This document shows, one piece after another, positions 35,088-42,163 of a stretch of 64,000 bases of DNA. A program made the position numbers and the translations under genes. Source of the stretch: Kumtagia sp963839725 (GTDB taxonomy: Bacteria > Pseudomonadota > Alphaproteobacteria > Rhizobiales > Rhizobiaceae); NCBI GenBank assembly GCA_963839725.1, contig CAWIWT010000018.1, positions 62,001 through 126,000 of the forward strand, in the 5' to 3' direction. How positions within the stretch are numbered: the stretch's first letter is position 1; each line of letters opens with the position of its first letter. Under the pieces are notes generated by a model. It was not told the DNA's origin. It made no database searches and was given only the letters and a program-made list of their open reading frames with translations.

Positions 35088-36266
35088 ATGAGCGCTCACG
35101 AAGTCGTCATAACCGGCATAGGCCTTGTCTCGTCGCTCGGCGAGGGCGCCGATGCGCACTGGGCGGCGATTGCCGACAGGGCGCCTGTGCCCCGGGTCGA
35201 TTCGGAACGCTTTGCGCCCTTCTCCATCCATCCGCTGCCGGAGATCGACTGGGCCAAGCAGATTCCCCAGCGCGGCGACCGCCGCCAGATGGAGACCTGG
35301 CAGCGGCTTGGCACTTACACCGCCGGTCTCGCGCTGGAAGACTCCGGCATCAAGGGTGATGAGGCGCTCGTCGGCTCGATGGACATGGTCATCGCGGCCG
35401 GCGGTGGCGAGCGTGACGAGGCGGTGGATGCGGCAATTCTCGCGGCATCCGAAACGCGTACCGATCGCGAGATCCTGCTGAACGAGAAGCTGACGACTGA
35501 GCTTCGCCCGACGCTGTTCCTGGCGCAGCTTTCCAACCTGCTCGCCGGCAACATCTCGATCGTCCACAAGGTTACCGGCTCCTCGCGCACTTTCATGGGC
35601 GAGGAAGGGGCCGGCGTGTCCGCCATCGATACCGCCTTTGCCCGCATTCGCTCGGGCCAAGCAACGCATATGCTGGTCGGTGGTGCCTACCATTCCGAAC
35701 ATCCCGACATGCTGCTCGGATACGAACTCGGCGGCTATCTGCATCGCGGCCCGTACGCGCCCGTCTGGCAGCGTAGCAAGTTGCCGGGCGGCGGCGTCGT
35801 CAGCGGCTCTGGTTCGGCGTTCCTTGTGCTGGAATCGCGTGAGCATGCCGAAAAGCGCGGCCGCAAAACTTACGCCAAGCTGGTTTCCGTGACGCCCGGA
35901 AGATCGAAGCGCGGCAATGGCTTTGAAGCGGCACTTGATGCGATGCTTGAGAAGACGGCTGGCGACGCGACGAGCCCACTGGTGATCTCTGGCGCATCCG
36001 GCGGACACGCCGCCACCGCAGCAGAAAAGGCCGTGCTCGACCGTCACGACGCGACGGCGCGCGCCTATTCGACGCTTTTCGGCCATATGAGGGAAGCGCA
36101 GTTCTTCTTTGCCGTTGCGCTCGCGGCGTTAACTGTCGGCAACGGCAAGGCGCCTGCCCCGTTCGATCCGTCAGAAAAGTCGTTCGACAGACCGGCCGCC
36201 AAGGCTCTGGCGACGACGGTCGGCTACCACTATTTCGAGGGTATGGCGCTAGTGGAGCGAATTTGA
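35088..36266 (+). CDS. fabF2XL: Beta-ketoacyl-ACP synthase-like FabF2XL, lacking the catalytic cysteine
   Basis: A 392-residue KAS-fold protein encoded 33 bases after acpXL. It starts EVVITGIGLVSSLGEGAD as expected. However, the nucleophile region reads VTGSSRTFMGEEGAGVSAID: the catalytic Cys is absent, and there is no cysteine in the whole protein. The HGT histidine motif is also missing. It therefore resembles a chain-length factor of polyketide synthases and probably forms an inactive partner of the complete FabF1XL encoded next, setting the chain length near C28. This is consistent with FabF2XL in other rhizobia. Normally fabZXL lies between acpXL and this gene; it is absent here. Confidence 0.88.
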   Translation: MSAHEVVITGIGLVSSLGEGADAHWAAIADRAPVPRVDSERFAPFSIHPLPEIDWAKQIPQRGDRRQMETWQRLGTYTAGLALEDSGIKGDEALVGSMDMVIAAGGGERDEAVDAAILAASETRTDREILLNEKLTTELRPTLFLAQLSNLLAGNISIVHKVTGSSRTFMGEEGAGVSAIDTAFARIRSGQATHMLVGGAYHSEHPDMLLGYELGGYLHRGPYAPVWQRSKLPGGGVVSGSGSAFLVLESREHAEKRGRKTYAKLVSVTPGRSKRGNGFEAALDAMLEKTAGDATSPLVISGASGGHAATAAEKAVLDRHDATARAYSTLFGHMREAQFFFAVALAALTVGNGKAPAPFDPSEKSFDRPAAKALATTVGYHYFEGMALVERI

Positions 36267-36410
36267 CATTTGATCACCGTTTGCGTCAGGCGCCGCATCA
36301 AATGTCAATTCAAAGCTCTACTAGAAAAAAGCTGCCGGTGGTCTTTCGATTCCGACATTTGCTCGGAGGGCCGTTCCAAGTGCAAGCAAATGTCGGAAGC
36401 GGACCACTGG
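36261..36410. repeat. Two inverted repeats between fabF2XL and fabF1XL
   Basis: A first dyad pairs TTGACATTTGAT (36263-36274) with ATCAAATGTCAA (36297-36308). A second pairs TTCCGACATTTGC (36350-36362) with GCAAATGTCGGAA (36386-36398), exact over 13 bases, and is extended outward by CCGGTGGTC/GACCACTGG. Both share the core GACATTTG. The stem-loops fill the whole 170-base gap and may stabilise or separate the transcripts of the two synthase genes, or be a short insertion element. Confidence 0.6.
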
Positions 36411-36435
36411 TCGCCGCCCGGGAGTGAAAGAGCCT

Positions 36436-37701
36436 ATGGCCAAGTACAAGGACCATCTCGGACGGCCCGTCGTCGCGGTGACAGGCATTGGCGTCGTTAC
36501 CTCGCTCGGCGTCGGCAAAAAGGACAACTGGGCGGCATTGACGTCTGGCAAGTCCGGCATTCATCCGATCACCCGCTTCCCGGTCGATCACCTCAACACC
36601 CGCATCGCCGGCACTGTCGACTATCTGCCCTCAAGCAGCCAGGGCGCCAGCGCGCTGACCTATGACCTTGCCGAAACCGCGGCAGCGGAGGCTATCGGCC
36701 AATCGGGTCTCTCGGGGGCGTTCGACGGCCCGCTGTTCCTGGCTTCGCCGCCGGTCGAGCTGAGCTGGCATTCGCGCTTTGCCATGTATGGCCAGTCGAG
36801 CGAGCAGGAAGGCTATGCGCGGCTTCTGGCGATCGCCAACCGGCAGAATGGCGAAGTGTTCGATTCCGTGATGTTCGGCGCCGTCGCCGATCGCCTTGCC
36901 GACAAGTTTGGCGCGACCGGCCTGCCGGTTACACTGTCCACCGCCTGCGCGTCCGGCGCTACCGCCATTCAGCTCGGTGTCGAGGCCATCCGCCGCGGCG
37001 AAAGCGACCGCGCCCTGTCGATCGGCGCCGACGGCTCGGCGACCGCCGAGGCGCTGATCCGCTTTTCGCTGCTTTCGGCACTGTCTACAAACAACGAAGT
37101 ACCCGAAAAGGCATCCAAGCCGTTTTCGAAGGACCGCGACGGCTTCGTGCTGGCGGAAGGCTCGGCTGCCCTCGTACTGGAATCGCTTGAGAGCGCCGTC
37201 GCGCGCGGGGCAACCGTTCTTGGCGTGCTTGCCGGCTGTGGAGAGCGCGCCGACGATTTCCACCGCACCCGCTCCAAGCCGGACGGCTCGCCGGCGATCG
37301 CGGCTGTACGCGCGGCGCTTGCGGATTCCGGCCTCGGTGAGGACGGCATCGGCTACGTCAACGCTCACGGCACCTCGACGCCTGAGAATGACAAGATGGA
37401 GCATCTGTCGCTTTCCACTGTCTTCGGCGAGCCCATGCGCAACATTCCGATCTCGTCCAACAAGTCGATGATCGGCCACACCCTTTCCGCCGCCGGAGCG
37501 ATCGAAGCGGCATTCTCGCTGATGACCATGCTCGAAGGCGTCATTCCGCCGACGATCAACTACGACAATCCCAATTCGGCGATCGAGCTCGATGTCGTGC
37601 CGAACATCAAGCGTTCAGCCAGCGTCGCGACAGTGCTTTCCAACTCCTTCGGCTTCGGTGGCCAGAACACCTGCCTTGTCATGGCCCGGGAACCGGTCTA
37701 A
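36436..37701 (+). CDS. fabF1XL: Beta-ketoacyl-ACP synthase FabF1XL
   Basis: The catalytic condensing enzyme of the very-long-chain fatty acid pathway of lipid A. The 421-residue protein has the full KAS II triad: Cys171 in LSTACASGATAIQL, His311 in NAHGTSTPENDK, and Lys343/His348 in SSNKSMIGHTLSAAGA, and the C-terminal SNSFGFGGQN. The ATG at 36436 follows GGGAG; a GTG 12 bases earlier is possible. It presumably works with the cysteine-less FabF2XL. A 48-bp-arm palindrome (37750-37860) separates it from the next gene. Confidence 0.93.
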   Translation: MAKYKDHLGRPVVAVTGIGVVTSLGVGKKDNWAALTSGKSGIHPITRFPVDHLNTRIAGTVDYLPSSSQGASALTYDLAETAAAEAIGQSGLSGAFDGPLFLASPPVELSWHSRFAMYGQSSEQEGYARLLAIANRQNGEVFDSVMFGAVADRLADKFGATGLPVTLSTACASGATAIQLGVEAIRRGESDRALSIGADGSATAEALIRFSLLSALSTNNEVPEKASKPFSKDRDGFVLAEGSAALVLESLESAVARGATVLGVLAGCGERADDFHRTRSKPDGSPAIAAVRAALADSGLGEDGIGYVNAHGTSTPENDKMEHLSLSTVFGEPMRNIPISSNKSMIGHTLSAAGAIEAAFSLMTMLEGVIPPTINYDNPNSAIELDVVPNIKRSASVATVLSNSFGFGGQNTCLVMAREPV

Positions 37702-37749
37702 GCGGCAGCCTCGCAACAACGAAATCGACGGTTTTACATCTCTACGTTG

Positions 37750-37860
37750 CCCCCCTCTGTCCTGCCGGACATCTCCCCCACAAAGGGGGAGATTAGCGGT
37801 TGGGGCGTCGCGGCTAATCTCCCCCCTTGTGGGGGAGATGTCCGGCAGGACAGAGGGGGG
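37750..37860. repeat. Large palindromic REP-like element (48-bp arms)
   Basis: The arm at 37750-37797 (CCCCCCTCTGTCCTGCCGGA then CATCTCCCCCACAA...) is repeated inverted at 37813-37860 with only one or two mismatches, leaving a loop of about 15 bases. The CTCCCCC/GGGGGAG core recurs at 41995-42145, 48664-48834 and inside the ABC ATPase gene at 51498-51603. This belongs to the abundant palindromic repeat family of rhizobial genomes. It lies inside the lipid A operon, between fabF1XL and adhXL. Confidence 0.85.
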
Positions 37861-37901
37861 CGCTGTCCCGCCCAACTTCGGCAACGCGGAGCCATAACTG
37901 A

Positions 37902-38930
37902 ATGCGTGCACTTCAACTCATCGAGGACCGCAAGCTCGAACAGGTCGATATCGCGCCACCGTCGCCGCCAGCCATTGGCGAGGTGACGGTGCGCATCAAG
38001 GCCGTCGCGCTAAACCATATCGATGTCTGGGGCTGGCGCGGCATGGCCTTCGCCAAGCGCAAGCTGCCTCTGACCATCGGCGCGGAAGCATCCGGCGAAG
38101 TCGAGACCATTGGAGCCGGCGTTGTCGGCCTCGTTCCCGGTCAGTTGGTATCGATCTACGGCGCACGCACCTGTGGCCTGTGCAAGGCTTGCCGCAGCGG
38201 CCGCGATAATCTTTGCGAGCACGTCGGCGGCGTGCACGGCTTTCACCTCGACGGCTTCGCGCAGGAGAAAATCAACCTGCCGGCCCGCTTGCTGGTTCCT
38301 GCCCCTCCCGGCGTCGATGCCATCGGCGCGGCGGTTGCACCCGTCACGTTCGGCACAGTCGAGCACATGCTCTTCGACAATGCCAAGCTGGAGCCCGGCG
38401 AAACGATCCTGGTGCACGCCGGCGGCTCGGGCATAGGGTCGGCCGCGATCCAGCTCGCCAAACGCTTGGGCTGCACCGTAATCACCACTGTCGGCTCCGC
38501 CGACAAGATCGAAAAGGCTACAGCGCTCGGCGCAGATCACGTCATCAACTACCGCGAAGACCGGTTTGAAGGCGTCGTCCGCAAGATCACCAAGAAGAAA
38601 GGCGTCGATGTCGTCTTCGAGCATGTCGGCGCCGATACGTGGGCGGGTTCGATGCTATCGCTGAAGCGCGGCGGGAGGCTGGTAACCTGCGGCTCGACCT
38701 CCGGCGTCTCGACGCAGATGAACCTGATGCAGCTTTTCCAACAGCAGTTGAAGCTACTCGGCTCGTTCGGCTGCCGCATGGAGAATATGGCAAACGCCAT
38801 GCAAAAAATGGCCGACGGCATCGTCAAGCCGGTGATCGACACCGAGGTCGATTTCGGCTCGATCGACGCCGCGCTGAAGCGCTTGGAAAGCCGCGACGTG
38901 TTCGGCAAGATCATTCTGCGGGTCGGATGA
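37902..38930 (+). CDS. adhXL: Zinc-type alcohol dehydrogenase/quinone oxidoreductase-like protein of the VLCFA cluster
   Basis: A 342-residue medium-chain dehydrogenase/reductase encoded between fabF1XL and lpxXL, where an alcohol dehydrogenase-like gene is always found in rhizobia. It has GroES-like (1-125) and Rossmann (150-290) domains: structural zinc cysteines in YGARTCGLCKACRSGRDNLC, and the nucleotide site HAGGSGIGSAAIQLAKRLG. Catalytic zinc ligands near the start are incomplete (LNHIDVWGWRG), so it may be an enoyl-ACP reductase-like enzyme in the elongation cycle, not an alcohol dehydrogenase. That role is inference. Confidence 0.87.
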   Translation: MRALQLIEDRKLEQVDIAPPSPPAIGEVTVRIKAVALNHIDVWGWRGMAFAKRKLPLTIGAEASGEVETIGAGVVGLVPGQLVSIYGARTCGLCKACRSGRDNLCEHVGGVHGFHLDGFAQEKINLPARLLVPAPPGVDAIGAAVAPVTFGTVEHMLFDNAKLEPGETILVHAGGSGIGSAAIQLAKRLGCTVITTVGSADKIEKATALGADHVINYREDRFEGVVRKITKKKGVDVVFEHVGADTWAGSMLSLKRGGRLVTCGSTSGVSTQMNLMQLFQQQLKLLGSFGCRMENMANAMQKMADGIVKPVIDTEVDFGSIDAALKRLESRDVFGKIILRVG

Positions 38931-38936
38931 GTTCAA

Positions 38937-39203
38937 GAGCCTGTTCCAATCATATTGAACCATTCTGCCGGCGGTGGTTTGGGCCAAGGTCGAGGGCTTC
39001 GGCGCAGTTCGGGCTGGTGGCCCGGACAAGCCGGAGACCGAAGGATTTGGCCCAAAACAGCCCGGCCCTTCGGGTTTCCGGGCGGTGGGCGCCCGGTTCG
39101 TCGAGCAGTTCGGCCGATGAACCACATCGACCTTCACTGCTCTCCTGCCGGATCGCCTCTCCGCTCGAGAAACAGAATGATTCAATATGATCGGAATAGG
39201 CTC
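38937..39203. repeat. Terminal-inverted-repeat element, copy 3 (267 bp)
   Basis: The left end GAGCCTGTTCCAATCATATT (38937 onward) and the complement of the right end, GAGCCTATTCCGATCATATT, match over about 30 bases with four differences. The interior is the inverse of that at 33705-33926 with an extra segment, and it is the same length as the element at 32718-32983. It is inserted between adhXL and lpxXL, starting six bases after the adhXL stop and reaching into the first codons of lpxXL. Confidence 0.75.
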
Positions 39204-40179
39204 TAGGGACTTCCGCTATCACCTTTCGCGCAGGCTGACGCAAGCCGGCTATTGGCTGACGGCGCAGGTCACGCTCACCATCATACGCCTGCTGCGTCTG
39301 CTGCCGGCGGACAAGGCGATCAACTTCGCCGACCGCACCGCACGGCGGCTAGGGCCGCTGGTCGGCCGCCATCGCGTTGCGGTGGAGAATCTGCGCAAGG
39401 CGTATCCCGAAAAGTCCAAGGAAGAAATCGAGGCAATCGCAATCGATATGTGGGGCAACATGGCCCGTCTGGCGGCGGAATATGTATTCCTCGACAGCCT
39501 TTTCGACTTCGACGTAAACGCGAAAGAGTCGGGCCGTATCGAAGTCGAAGGCATCCCGCTATTCGCAAAGATCGCCACCGAGGATCGCCCGCACATCCTT
39601 TTCACCGGCCATCTTGGCAATTTCGAGCTGCTGCCAGTTGCCGGTGCAGCCTATGGCATGAAGGTGACATCGCTGTTCCGGCCGCCGAACAACCCCTACA
39701 TCGCTCGATACATCAACTCGACGCGACGCTCTTCGATGGGCGACCTGATCGCCTCCACGTCCGGTGTTTCGTTCCAGCTTGCCCGCATTCTCGACAGCAA
39801 CGGCACGATCGGCGTGTTGGTCGATCAGAAGTTCACCAGCGGAATTCCCACAACCTTCTTCGGCCGCTCGTGCGAAACCAGCCCTCTGCTGCCGAAGCTG
39901 GTGCGGCAGTATGAATGCGACGTCTATCCGGCGCGCTGCATCCGCCTGCCCGGCAACCGCTTCCGACTGATTATCGAACCGAAGCTCGACCTGCCGCGCA
40001 CCGAAAAGGGTCGCATCGACATCGACGGCACCGCACAGATGTTGAACGACGTGGTCGAGCGTTGGGTACGCGAGGATCCCGGTCAGTGGATGTGGTTCCA
40101 CAAGCGGTGGAAAATCACCCACCGCAACCGCCACCGCCGCGCCCGTTCTCTGGTGAAGGGCGCGCGTCGGCGCCGCTAA
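39187..40179 (+). CDS. lpxXL: Lipid A VLCFA acyltransferase LpxXL
   Basis: Transfers the C28 fatty acid from AcpXL to lipid A at the inner membrane. The 330-residue protein belongs to the LpxL/HtrB family. Catalytic His-x4-Glu is seen in FTGHLGNFELLPVAG; the second block is VGVLVDQ-like (IGVLVDQKFTSGIPTTFFGR) and the third PLLPKLVRQY. It ends with a basic tail. The only plausible ATG (39187) lies inside the right terminal repeat of the preceding element, so the first five or six residues (MIGIGS) are repeat-derived; no good ribosome site is visible. The end overlaps the convergent soeC gene by four bases. Confidence 0.9.
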   Translation: MIGIGSRDFRYHLSRRLTQAGYWLTAQVTLTIIRLLRLLPADKAINFADRTARRLGPLVGRHRVAVENLRKAYPEKSKEEIEAIAIDMWGNMARLAAEYVFLDSLFDFDVNAKESGRIEVEGIPLFAKIATEDRPHILFTGHLGNFELLPVAGAAYGMKVTSLFRPPNNPYIARYINSTRRSSMGDLIASTSGVSFQLARILDSNGTIGVLVDQKFTSGIPTTFFGRSCETSPLLPKLVRQYECDVYPARCIRLPGNRFRLIIEPKLDLPRTEKGRIDIDGTAQMLNDVVERWVREDPGQWMWFHKRWKITHRNRHRRARSLVKGARRRR

Positions 40180-41102
40180 CCGCCGTAATAATTCATCACC
40201 GCGTGCCGCGCTTCGGCGAAGAACAGCCAGCGTTCCAAAAACACGCCGGCAATGTGGCATGCGCAGGCCAATGCCAGCGCGCCAACGGACAGAGCAGGCG
40301 CGACCGACGAGGCGGCGATCGCCATAATCAAGAACACCATGGTCAACGCCGCCCCCAGCGCGAAGGACATCCGCGCCAGTTTCGAGGCGTGCTTGCGGGC
40401 TACCTTGAAGCCCATTTCGCGCGTCAGATAGTTCTCGTTCATATGCGGACGTTCGAACAGCCGAACCTTGCCGATATGTCCAAGACCGGTTGCGGTTTCC
40501 GGCGTCGATAGCGGTTCGAGCGTCAGCATGCGGCGGCGCCATTGCGTCTTGGCGAACCACGCCAGGATCGTCACGCCAACCGCGCCAGCCGCGAGATACA
40601 GCAGGTTTCCGCCTCCGACCGACCCCACGAAGCTCGCCAGCGTCAGCCCGCCCGCCAGCGCGAATAGCAGGAAGCAGATCGGCGTCAGCGGCGTATGCCA
40701 GGCCTGAATCGACTTCAACGACGCATAGATCATCCCGGTGCAGTAGACGGTGATGCCCACGCAGACCGTGCCGATGAAGCCCGGCACGGGCAGATAGCGC
40801 GACTCCATGACCGTGGCCCATGCAGACCAGGCCAGCGGCACGAAAGTCAGGATCGCCATCACGCCTTCGCGCGACAGCCAGCTGGAGCGCCACTGCGACA
40901 GCGCTCTCCATGCGCGCTGCGGATTGCCCAGATGCAGTGTGGACGACAACAGGCCAATTCCGATCAGCCCTAATGCGGCGAAATACGCAACCTTGGTGGC
41001 GATTGCCGAGGGATCGAGGATTCCCAGGCCGAGCACGGCTGCTAGGCCATAGCCAAGGCCGGACAATGTGGTGAAAACAATGATGGAGAAAGCGGGATGC
41101 AT
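40176..41102 (-). CDS. soeC: Membrane anchor subunit of a SoeABC-type sulfite dehydrogenase (DmsC/NrfD family)
   Basis: A 308-residue DmsC-like integral membrane protein with about eight helices that would anchor the molybdo-enzyme and pass electrons to the quinone pool. The block STLHLGNPQRAWRALSQWRS followed by SWLSREGVMAIL is shared by DmsC and SoeC proteins. It is the last gene of soeA-soeB-soeC on the minus strand, 103 bases after soeB. Assignment to sulfite rather than DMSO or another substrate rests on the likeness of the catalytic subunit to SoeA and the lack of a Tat signal there. Confidence 0.78.
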   Translation of the reverse strand: MHPAFSIIVFTTLSGLGYGLAAVLGLGILDPSAIATKVAYFAALGLIGIGLLSSTLHLGNPQRAWRALSQWRSSWLSREGVMAILTFVPLAWSAWATVMESRYLPVPGFIGTVCVGITVYCTGMIYASLKSIQAWHTPLTPICFLLFALAGGLTLASFVGSVGGGNLLYLAAGAVGVTILAWFAKTQWRRRMLTLEPLSTPETATGLGHIGKVRLFERPHMNENYLTREMGFKVARKHASKLARMSFALGAALTMVFLIMAIAASSVAPALSVGALALACACHIAGVFLERWLFFAEARHAVMNYYGG

Positions 41103-41205
41103 CGTTAGGCAACGCAGCCAGCGAGAATGTGCTGTGTTTCAGTCTTGATCAGAAGTTGCTCCACGTTGCCCCCCAGTACCGCAGTGCTGACAACTTACGT
41201 CTCAT

Positions 41206-41979
41206 TCAAATTCGGTCCAGCATGCCGTCGAGCCAGGCGAAGAAACCTTTGGCATCGACGGTATTTTCGGCAAGCAATGCGCCGGCGCTCTCGGCAAGCG
41301 GCTTACGTGGGCGAGGCGGCAGGTATTTGTTGACCGGCCGCGTGCCCTGCTCCGGCATCAAGTCGATGCCGCCGCGTTGTGCCACCATCACCGACACCGC
41401 CGACGACGGATCGGCGAGGTCGCCGAAATGCCGCGCATTGGCCGGACACGTGCGCACACAAGAAGGCACGCGATCCACCTCCTTCAGCGTCTCGTTGTAG
41501 ATGCGGTCGACGCAGAGCGTGCATTTCTTCATCACACCAGCGGCAAGATCCATCTCGCGCGCGCCATACGGGCAGGACCATGCGCATAGACCGCAGCCAA
41601 TGCACTTGTCCTCATCGACAAGCACGATGCCGTCTTCGCTGCGTTTGTAGGATGCACCTGTAGGGCAAACGGTGACGCAAGGTGCGTCGTCGCAATGGAG
41701 GCAGGATTTTGGGAAATGCACGATGCGGGCCTCGCCCGCCTCGCCGACCACTTCGCCGCCTTCCGGAACCACCTCGAAGCTGTGGATACGGTTGAGAAAA
41801 GTGCCGGAAACCTTTGCGCCATATGGGTCCTGGTCGGACAAAGCCGCGCCGTAGCCGCCCGTATTCCATTCCTTGCAGGAGACTACGCAAGCATGACAGC
41901 CGACGCACACATCGAGGTCGATGACCAGCCCGAGCTTCTTGCCGCCGCGCTCCTCCGGCAGCATCGTCATCGCGACCAC
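41206..41979 (-). CDS. soeB: Four-cluster ferredoxin-type electron transfer subunit SoeB
   Basis: A 257-residue DmsB/NrfC-like iron-sulfur protein that carries electrons between the molybdenum subunit and the membrane anchor. Four cysteine groups are visible: CVGCHACVVSCKEWN, CLHCDDAPCVTVCPTGA, CIGCGLCAWSCPYGA, and CTLCVDRI followed by CVRTCPANA. The gene starts ...LPEERGGKKLGLVIDLDV without a signal sequence, so it stays in the cytoplasm. Between it and soeA there is a palindromic repeat (41995-42145). The final 50 residues are a variable tail. Confidence 0.85.
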   Translation of the reverse strand: MVAMTMLPEERGGKKLGLVIDLDVCVGCHACVVSCKEWNTGGYGAALSDQDPYGAKVSGTFLNRIHSFEVVPEGGEVVGEAGEARIVHFPKSCLHCDDAPCVTVCPTGASYKRSEDGIVLVDEDKCIGCGLCAWSCPYGAREMDLAAGVMKKCTLCVDRIYNETLKEVDRVPSCVRTCPANARHFGDLADPSSAVSVMVAQRGGIDLMPEQGTRPVNKYLPPRPRKPLAESAGALLAENTVDAKGFFAWLDGMLDRI

Positions 41980-41994
41980 CTAAGCTGCCGAGTT

Positions 41995-42145
41995 GGATTA
42001 CCCCCACCCCTAACCCCTCCCCACAAGGGGGAGGGGAACTCTCCAGCCCTAACTCCTCTCCAAACCACAAACGATTGACGCCTTGCGGAGATGCCGCTGG
42101 ATCCCCCTCCCCCTTGTGGGGAGGGGTTAGGGGTGGGGGTAATCC
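41995..42145. repeat. Palindromic REP-like element between soeA and soeB
   Basis: The arm GGATTACCCCCACCCCTAAC... (41995-42038) is found inverted at 42102-42145 (…GTTAGGGGTGGGGGTAATCC) with nearly perfect identity over 43 bases; the loop is about 63 bases. Its C-rich/G-rich core is the same type as the elements at 37750, 48664 and 51498. It lies within the soeABC transcript. Confidence 0.82.
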
Positions 42146-42163
42146 CTGAATGCCGGGTGGGGA

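Noticed and set aside
34575..36086. A 503-codon open frame on the minus strand opposite acpXL and fabF2XL
   Set aside because: It is the shadow of two clear, homologous genes on the plus strand and contains no recognisable protein motif; long antisense frames are expected in GC-rich DNA.
37750..37860. Possible CRISPR-like or strong terminator structure
   Set aside because: There is one inverted pair without repeated spacers and no T-run; the same sequence family occurs at three other places, so it is a dispersed palindromic repeat.
39559..41112. A 517-codon open frame spanning lpxXL and soeC on the minus strand
   Set aside because: It combines antisense of lpxXL with an out-of-frame reading of soeC, both of which are well supported in their own frames.
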